A stretch of 64,000 bases of DNA from Bryoerythrophyllum caledonicum (lineage: Eukaryota; Streptophyta; Bryopsida; Pottiales; Pottiaceae): assembly GCA_963971425.1 (NCBI GenBank), contig OZ020516.1, positions 37,870,199 through 37,934,198 on the forward strand. The letters are read 5' to 3'. The position numbers were made by a program, and so were the translations under genes. Each line of letters opens with the position of its first letter. Position 1 is the stretch's first letter. Shown here in pieces: positions 57,401 through 64,000 of the stretch. The notes under the pieces were generated by a model. That model was not told the origin of the DNA. It made no database searches and was given only the letters and a program-made list of their open reading frames with translations.

Positions 57401-58565
57401 GCATTTTTCAGTTTATTTTCTTTCCTTCTCAAGTTCATCTTGAAGGTGTCAGTCTATAACATTGTTCATTCATCTTTCAGAGGGCCTGCTGGAGGAATCC
57501 TCGTCATTGCTGAGTTCTGGCCTCCAGCCCAGTTCTAATTCTGCGACAAGATCTATAGGCTATCACTTGGTACGAGTTGAAATTGATGAATTTTTTATAT
57601 GCTGTTTTTGTTTTGGATATGTGCATATGTCATGTCATTAGTCTGCGACTCTGTTTCGCACAAGTAGCTCTTGCCCTGCATCCTTCTCTCCCTGGCAGTT
57701 TCTTAAGAAAAGACAATCAAATAGCTCTGCTTTCTGGTCGACCGCCGGGACATGCTGACCGTTTCCTGGAGTATGTAGGCGATGGAGTTCTTGATGGAGT
57801 GCCGTGAATTTGGGGGCGTGACATCAGAGGAGCGGTTTTTATGTTTCTTAGAAGAATTTCAACGAGCCTCCAGGTGTCCTATCTTTTTCCTGTATAGTTT
57901 CGTCTGTGGTTTATCTTCACGTGTGCCGCAAGCTATCAGCGTCTGATTTACCCTTTGATGGCTTTATCGGTTGGCAGGAATTATGTCAAAAGGCAGGTAA
58001 CATGGTTTCGAAATAAAGGCCAAAGTGAGCAGTTGTTCAACTGGACAGATGCAACCCGGCCCTTGGTGAGTTATCGGCCTTCCTGGATGATTTATTTTTG
58101 CGGGGAAGATAGGTTGAATTCTTCATGCAAGAAAGGCTTCAATATCTCATTAATAACCTGATCTGTAACTCTCAGGAAGTGATGGTGGAAGCAGTAGCTC
58201 AAGAGTACCAGCGACCTAATGAGGAGGTGAGCGTTGGCCTGAAAGAGGCAAGTGCTGCTGTCAAAGAGTCCAGTTACACGGAAGAGAAACTCTTGAAGGT
58301 CTACCGCACTCGAAATAGGTGAGTGGATGAATTCGCTGAGATGCTCCAAGTACTTCTATCAGGGCTTCATTTTACTCCAATGCATAGTTTGTAACCTCGA
58401 AGTTCTTACGAGAAGTTCTGGCATTGCAGGATTTTTTCTCCCAAGAGTGAGGCGATGAAGCAAGCCTTGGACTGGATACGAACCACACAGAATCAAAGCA
58501 AGGGCGGGTGTTGCGGTGATGATCTCCAAAAGATAATGGAATCAACCTTGACAGCCGCTCCATAG
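54445..58565 (+). CDS. IPT9: tRNA dimethylallyltransferase (tRNA-IPT, IPT9-type), 11 exons
   Basis: Transfers the dimethylallyl group to A37 of tRNAs reading U-starting codons; in plants tRNA-IPTs are also the source of cis-zeatin. Exons: 54445-54597, 55742-55795, 55939-55981, 56254-56362, 56669-56873, 57082-57247, 57481-57569, 57779-57873, 57978-58065, 58176-58318, 58430-58565; all introns are GT-AG and the phases join cleanly to give 426 residues (Arabidopsis IPT9 about 465). Motifs: P-loop GPTGVGKT (residues 23-30), EIISADSVQVYRNLDVGSAK, GIPHHLIDIVDPSQEYTAG, PIVVGGTGMYLRWYMNG, RNDWYRLRRALEIIK, IGYHLAMEFLMECR, YVKRQVTWFR. It lacks the C-terminal zinc finger of the eukaryotic IPT2 type, so it is the bacterial-like form. 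Intron 1 is 1.1 kb and internally repetitive. Confidence 0.93.
54640..55660 (+). repeat. Degenerate tandem repeats within IPT intron 1
   Basis: CTGCAGACCGCGTT or close variants occur near 54667, 54851, 55016, 55201 and 55459. Between them recur CTCTTTTCGGTTCG, AGTTGAAGCG, AGTTGAAGCTCCAG, GGAGGAGAGGATGATG, and the telomere-like GGGTTTAGGGTT (three times). A copy near 55090 repeats the exon-1 donor context as GTGTCCAGGTTTGTGCCAAT (authentic: TGTCCAGGTTTGCGCCAAT). Confidence 0.75.
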
Positions 58566-58809
58566 TTGTATTTTAACTCAAAACTTCAGTAGTGCTTGTG
58601 AAACGCTGGCGGTACATCAAGAAACGATTCTCAAAGTCGATGGTACGAAAATGTGGATCCTTCCTGAATGTGCACAAACTCCCTTCTGACCAGATAGTAA
58701 CATCCAGTGTATTCCTATCATCCAACTAATCAACATAGCTCCAGAACATGATAGCTCACCCAATGCTGACCCATTGCCAAAACATACCGACACTAACCTA
58801 CTTTTGCTG

Positions 58810-59050
58810 TGACGATCCAAAACCACCATAGTTTCAACTGATCATAGGCACAGTAAACATTAGAAGAAATCTGATGGTGATTTTTAATTTTGATATGAAC
58901 GGAAATGGGGTACCGTAGTCGTCGATCACTATTCCTGAGGTAGGACGACCCAAAACCAACCGACGACCTAATACCGCTCCTTTCCGTCAATTCATGTATA
59001 GACGGGCTACATTTCCTCCCTAAAATCTAGGAACGGTATTGGGTCGTCCA
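58810..59050. repeat. Short inverted-repeat element between IPT and H3
   Basis: TGACGATCCAAAACC at the left and the inverse of GGTATTGGGTCGTCCA at the right form imperfect ends; GGACGACCCAAAACC and GACGACCTAATACCG occur inside. It is about 240 bp, non-coding, and abuts the H3 promoter. No target duplication identified. Confidence 0.45.
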
Positions 59051-59078
59051 ATGTACCGTTGAACAGACATTCACCAGC

Positions 59079-59657
<579 letters not shown>

Positions 59658-60812
59658 AGGGGAGTTTGCGGTGAGGTGCTTGTGCGCACCGGAAATTTTC
59701 TCCCTGTTGTTGGGATGCGGGTGAAGGCTCGCTCTAGATCTTGTTTCTGGCTCAGTTTTGGTTTCGGAGCGATGTGCATTTTCGTCTGTTCCGTTGAGTG
59801 CCGGAAATAGACATGGAACTGTAGGTTTTATCTTTGTAAATATTTTCGTCACACGAAAACTGTGCTTTGGCGACTCTCTATCCGCTGTCGTTTGAGCTAG
59901 AGTCAAGTTGATGTTCCCGGTCGGTCGTGGCTGTGTTGAATTGCTTCGTGAGGGCGCTTGTGTCGTTGCCTGTTTTGCCTGTGCTTAGTTTTGATGTTGC
60001 AGCTGTGGAAGGTACCGTTCTTTCAAGTGTCTTAAAGTCATGACTACTTGTAATAAAAACAAAATCACGACTCTCCTTCCTAGTATCTTGAAAGTCCAGC
60101 AAAAACATCTCCTTTGCAGGACTTCATTATCAGTATCTGTATGGCATGACAGGTTTTCTGAAAGGAAAGGTCGTTTCACACCGTGCGTAGATGAGAGACC
60201 GCGTCAACTGCAGCCCAAACAATGACAAGAGGCCAAACTCTTGGGCTAGAAAAAGACAGAATCATCATTATTTGAAGGGTGTTCGTAGCCCCTTGATGGA
60301 AGTATGTGTCGGCTAAAAATTGCCACCAAAGTTTGCACTTCAGCGCCTGTCACTTTTGCATTGAAACTTTTTAAAAGTGTTGCCTTGTAGGCATGATGTA
60401 GGGTGATGGTTGCAGGACTTCAGCCTTAGTTGTGAAGGCCATTCTTGTACTCATTGGTGGATATGGACGGCCTCTTGACCTTCGTCTTGGAGTGAATGGG
60501 CCCTAATGCGAGGTGACCCCACATATTAGGTCGTGCACATGCTGGGGCCCGAGGGTTGGGCGCGTTCGTTGGGGGAGGTTGGGCGTGCGAGTTTGGGGCC
60601 GTGTGTGTGAGGGGGCTAGGCGCGTGCTCTGGATGGCTAGGCGAGTGCAGTAAGTTTGGAGGTGGGGTTGTGAGGTTCTTAGTATGCATGGACTTCACAC
60701 CACCAAGACCATGAAATGTTAAACTTTTAATTGATTACGAGATGGGCATAACACACCATTACATCATGATGCTAGTCCATATTGCAAAAAGATCAAAAAT
60801 TTACTTTGACTA
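59658..60812. other. H3 3' UTR and intergenic DNA
   Basis: GC-moderate trailer with an AATAAA-type signal (TAATAAAAAC near 60050). From 60480 to 60670 a G-rich block with GGGCGCG and GTTGGGCG phrases gives spurious open frames. No other gene. Confidence 0.45.
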
Positions 60813-62392
60813 TCAAAAGACTAAGCCAAAATTGCTATATCTCCTACAAAAGCAAGGGCCCAAAACTTCAAAGTTGAAAGGCTTTGCCATTCGCTCGTCA
60901 ACCACTTTGGAGACTAACCACCGATTAATTGGATCTTGCTCGAGTAACTTGTCAATCTTCACTTGAAAAGCATCGTAGTTGACGGTTGATCCGAAGAATG
61001 CCGACTCAAATTTTTTCGCCCAAATAGCTTTGGCCATCCACCCAATAGAGTATGAATCGGCAAGCTAGGTGTATTGGTGTCGCCGTTGCATCACATCCAA
61101 GGTTGTTTCTGATTTTTGTGGGCCAAATTTGTAAAACAACTCCGAAGCTATTCAATGTCGTTTACGGCCTTGATCGTCAAGCTCTGTGTCAGTCTAGAAT
61201 CTATATTTTGATGGCTCTTTGTGTGTCACCCGACTTGCAATTCCCTAATCACAAACCCTAATGAAGACGGACCATGGTTTCTCTGGAGGAAAGTGAAGAA
61301 GCACGTTTGTGGGAGGGATGTCATTATGAATGACATTCGCCTTCTGGACTTCGGCCGTGGTGCACATCATAGCCCAAGCAAGTCTTGCCATATTCTTCCA
61401 AAAGGCTAAGATCTATGCAGTGTCCTCCGCCGAAATGTATGGAGCTGAAAGGATCGAGTTGTTGGAAGCCGCCGGATTTGCCTTTGAATCAACGGTTTTA
61501 AAATGACCATTCCACGACAATGTGTTCACTTCCATATTCTTTGTATTCACTGCCCAAAACTTTATAACTCTTGGGTGTACTAGATAACATACCATGGCTT
61601 CGTAAGACCGTTGTCTAAATTTCTCCTTTGGATGGGACGTCGTTGGCATTTTCACGGCAAACCCCATGTATGCCAAAATGTCTCTCACACCCACAATGTA
61701 CACCTTCCGAACCTTTCCACATCTAGAGAGTCCATAAACTCCGACATCTTTTGACAGGAACTGCACATTGTGCAACATATGCATCTCCATAGCCGACTTC
61801 ATTGCTTGTTCATTCCAAAGCATGCCTCTTGTACGAGAGGCTGAAAACCTGCCGACTGAAGTCTTCACACCCTCGAGGAATTTGCGGAGTTCCAAGTCTT
61901 GAGGTAGATGTTGGCCCTCTCGAGGATTTTTCACCTCGCAATCAATTACATGCGATGCAGTACTAGTGCATTAAGTGATCACTCTCTCCAAGATTTGAGG
62001 CATAGTGGTACATGGTCACATGCGTCCTTGTACAACTCATAACTCTCCAAAGCACGCTCAAATTGTGATTGGAGGTCGGCTTATAGGCACATGAGTTCGG
62101 GCTCTTCCTTCTCCAAGTACATTTGAGGGAATCGCACCACGTCAGTTTTACACCACCAATAATAATATTGTATTGCTACACTTCAAAGACATGCTGTATA
62201 TTCTTTTGGTGGATACCACGCATCCTTCTCATGGGTAGACATTTTTTGCTTTGCCCTCCTGGATGGTGCCTTTGGTTCATCGAAGGGATTGTGGCTCAAC
62301 GGTACAACACTAGTAGGAGGAAGCTCAGATGCATTTGGAGCATCTTAATCAACATACGCGAGGCGCTTTCTAGTATTACGATTTGAGGCCAT
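60813..62392 (-). pseudogene. Protein-kinase-like pseudogene
   Basis: On the minus strand, ATG at 62392 opens MASNRNTRKRLAYVD followed by a stop. Collinear pieces then appear: LQSQFERALESYELYKDACD, an open 173-codon stretch (61934-61413) with FAVKMPTTSHPKEKF (possible VAIK lysine) and HPRVIKFWAVNT, then ARLAWAMMCTTAEVQKANVI with HNDIPPTNV in place of the kinase HRDxKxxN loop, and at the end AKAIWAKKFESAFFGS and DKLLEQDPINRWLVSKVVDE, matching the C-lobe 'L...DP..RP....V'. Several stops and frameshifts make it non-functional. The assignment rests on motif order; kinase-like genes of this look seem to be repeat-associated in some bryophytes, from memory. Confidence 0.5.
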
Positions 62393-62569
62393 TGCAATAA
62401 TCTTAAATCTACACAAACAAGATTTTTAAAAAAAACCAAAACCCCCCCCCCTTCCAAAATGTGTGGTGGCCCTTCCCTTAGTTCCTAACAAAGTACAAAT
62501 AGTACTAGGACAAGGACCCACAAAGGGAGGGGCCTATTTAACTGAGAAAATATTTTCTCCCATTTATAG

Positions 62570-62900
62570 TGGCGTTGGCACTATCGACCTCTCACACGCC
62601 CGCGTATGCACCCATCTCGTACGCGCCAGATCTCAAAATCGGTACCCGCCCAATCCCTCAAGCCTGTACGCGTCAGCTCTATAATCGTGCACGCGCGACC
62701 ACAAACACCATGCGCTCGGCCCGGATTGACATGCGCCCGCCTTAATTAAGTACGCACCTGACTCCACAAAACGCGTACACCCTCCCTATCTACGCGTCTG
62801 ACTACCCATTGTAGCCGCACAGCCCTCCAGCGAATGCGCCTGGTCCCCCTACAACATGCGCCCAATCGACCATGCCGCATGAGCGCCCGCTTGCAAGTAT
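62570..62900. repeat. CpG-rich degenerate repeat of TACGCGYC-like words
   Basis: Words such as CGTACGCGCCAGAT, TGTACGCGTCAGCT, TGCACGCGCGACC, CTACGCGTCTGACT and AATGCGCCTGGT recur every ~25-30 bp over 330 bp. It is strikingly CG-rich in an AT-rich setting and non-coding. It could be a promoter-like or subterminal transposon array. Confidence 0.5.
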
Positions 62901-63312
62901 AAATGTTGCGGTCGCGTCCGATCCATCTCACATTACTCTACTTGGAAATCGTGGCCTTCAACTATCTTTTTTAGGTGGTTGACTCCATGATCTTTGAGTG
63001 GAGCTCTATACTTATATACTAACAACGTATTGCACCTCATCTTCACTACCTTGGTTTAGGGTTCGTATTAATTAATATCACTAACTTGGATTATTTTGAA
63101 ATCCAATGTGGTAATTGTACCACTCCGCTACTCAAATGTATATGTGGAACAACTACAGTATATCAATTGTTCCACACTTAGTCTAGAGCTCTAATTTTAT
63201 TTTTCACATTTTGAACCAGAGCTTAGGAAAGTTTCAGGATATTTTGGTAGATTTTTAGAATTTCTGCACAATGGAAAGTAAAAGTGAGCCAGAAGCCAAG
63301 TAATAGCCACAT

Positions 63313-63912
63313 ATGACTAGCGCAGAGACGAAGAGGGAGAAAGACAAGAGTAGGCCGAGGCACGGGAAACTCCAGAAGAAGCGGATGTATGTATTCAACA
63401 ATCCAACAAAGGTTGCATTGCAGGGTTGGGAAGATGAACCATCGCCATGGTCTCTCCTCACTTGCAAAGATTACATCAAATGGTGTCACTTGTCAAAATT
63501 GTTTGCTCTACATTGCCGTTTGATAAATCGTCGCATGAACAAGGCAAATTTTAAGTATTGCTCCAACAAGGAATTCCAAACGCGTGCTTTCCAAGCGCAC
63601 CAATACTTATACTACCTTGAATTCATGCCAAGCAATAATTATCCCCTCTATCTTGCCCGCATAGTATATGCTGAGGTCATTCTTAATAAGCGGGTAGACT
63701 GGAAGACTGTGCGGAAACCTCGAAAAATGTTGAGGGTATGGATGCAAATGGATATGCCTAGAGAGCAACATCCAATGTTTTCATTTCCAGCACTAGGTCT
63801 ACAAAAAGATGATGGCTCAAAAGATGTACCTCCAATAGAGTCAGATTCATCACCTGGTTGTATTAAGAAAGATCAGTATCTACAACAGATCGAGAGTTCT
63901 AACCAACATTAA
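63313..63912 (+). CDS. Hypothetical protein, 199 residues
   Basis: An intact frame with protein-like composition: a basic N-terminus (ETKREKDKSRPRHGKLQKKR), then an aromatic-rich middle (LLTCKDYIKWCHLSKLFALH, QAHQYLYYLEFMPSNNYPLY) and a short acidic/serine tail. I see no signal peptide, membrane segment or known motif. No introns are visible, and it sits close to the window end in repeat-rich DNA next to a pseudogene, so it may belong to a mobile element. Product and function unknown. Confidence 0.4.
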   Translation: MTSAETKREKDKSRPRHGKLQKKRMYVFNNPTKVALQGWEDEPSPWSLLTCKDYIKWCHLSKLFALHCRLINRRMNKANFKYCSNKEFQTRAFQAHQYLYYLEFMPSNNYPLYLARIVYAEVILNKRVDWKTVRKPRKMLRVWMQMDMPREQHPMFSFPALGLQKDDGSKDVPPIESDSSPGCIKKDQYLQQIESSNQH

Positions 63913-64000
63913 ATAAACAAAAAACATACACTAAAACAAGTATAGGTAATAGACCCTCAAGAAATAACTAGTAAATCACAAATCTAGTCAAGCATCTTGC

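Overview
The window is land-plant nuclear DNA. It has multi-exon genes with GT-AG introns, GC-rich coding exons in AT-rich repetitive surroundings, a plant-type separase, a xyloglucan-xylosyltransferase-like GT34 enzyme, a bacterial-type tRNA dimethylallyltransferase of the plant IPT9 kind and a histone H3. Three things suggest a non-flowering plant (bryophyte, lycophyte or fern): an H3 that mixes H3.1 and H3.3 diagnostic residues, a fungal-like Tc1 transposase relic, and abundant TTAA-specific (piggyBac-like) short elements. This is inference; I cannot name the species.

Layout: 1-6278 is most of separase (5' end outside the window). 7.2-14.2 kb is AT-rich repeat-filled DNA with a tRNA-derived SINE. 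14.2-22.7 kb is a nest of transposons: a decayed Ty3/gypsy element, abutting a reverse-strand Helitron helicase relic that is split by a 3.35-kb CACTA element with its AAG target duplication still visible. 23-31 kb holds tandem repeats, a hAT-like relic, and the first TTAA elements. 31.9-33.2 kb is an intronless GT34 gene. 34.5-42.4 kb is again repeats (minisatellites, SINE, TTAA elements, a 1-kb inverted-terminal-repeat element, a Tc1 relic). 42.97-44.06 kb (reverse) is a multi-pass membrane protein gene with two upstream ORFs. 44.7-53 kb is repeats, including a GLUTAMINE DUMPER-like pseudogene and a 2.6-kb long-hairpin element. 54.4-58.6 kb is the 11-exon tRNA-IPT gene, followed by histone H3 at 59.2-59.7 kb. 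60.8-62.4 kb is a reverse-strand protein-kinase-like pseudogene and 63.3-63.9 kb an intact orphan ORF.

The most notable signal is a set of short non-autonomous elements, each bounded by TTAA and ending CCCCTAAAG...CTTTAGGGG. Five have at least one clear end, and one more is a decayed internal fragment. For three of them the same window also holds an unoccupied version of the insertion site: the other arm of a long inverted repeat in two cases and another SINE copy in the third. All three show a single TTAA in the empty site and TTAA on both sides when filled, with one base mutated in one of the six flanking copies. That is the signature of piggyBac-type transposition. The conserved genes do not form a functional cluster; each has an independent housekeeping role (sister-chromatid separation, cell-wall polysaccharide synthesis, tRNA modification, chromatin).
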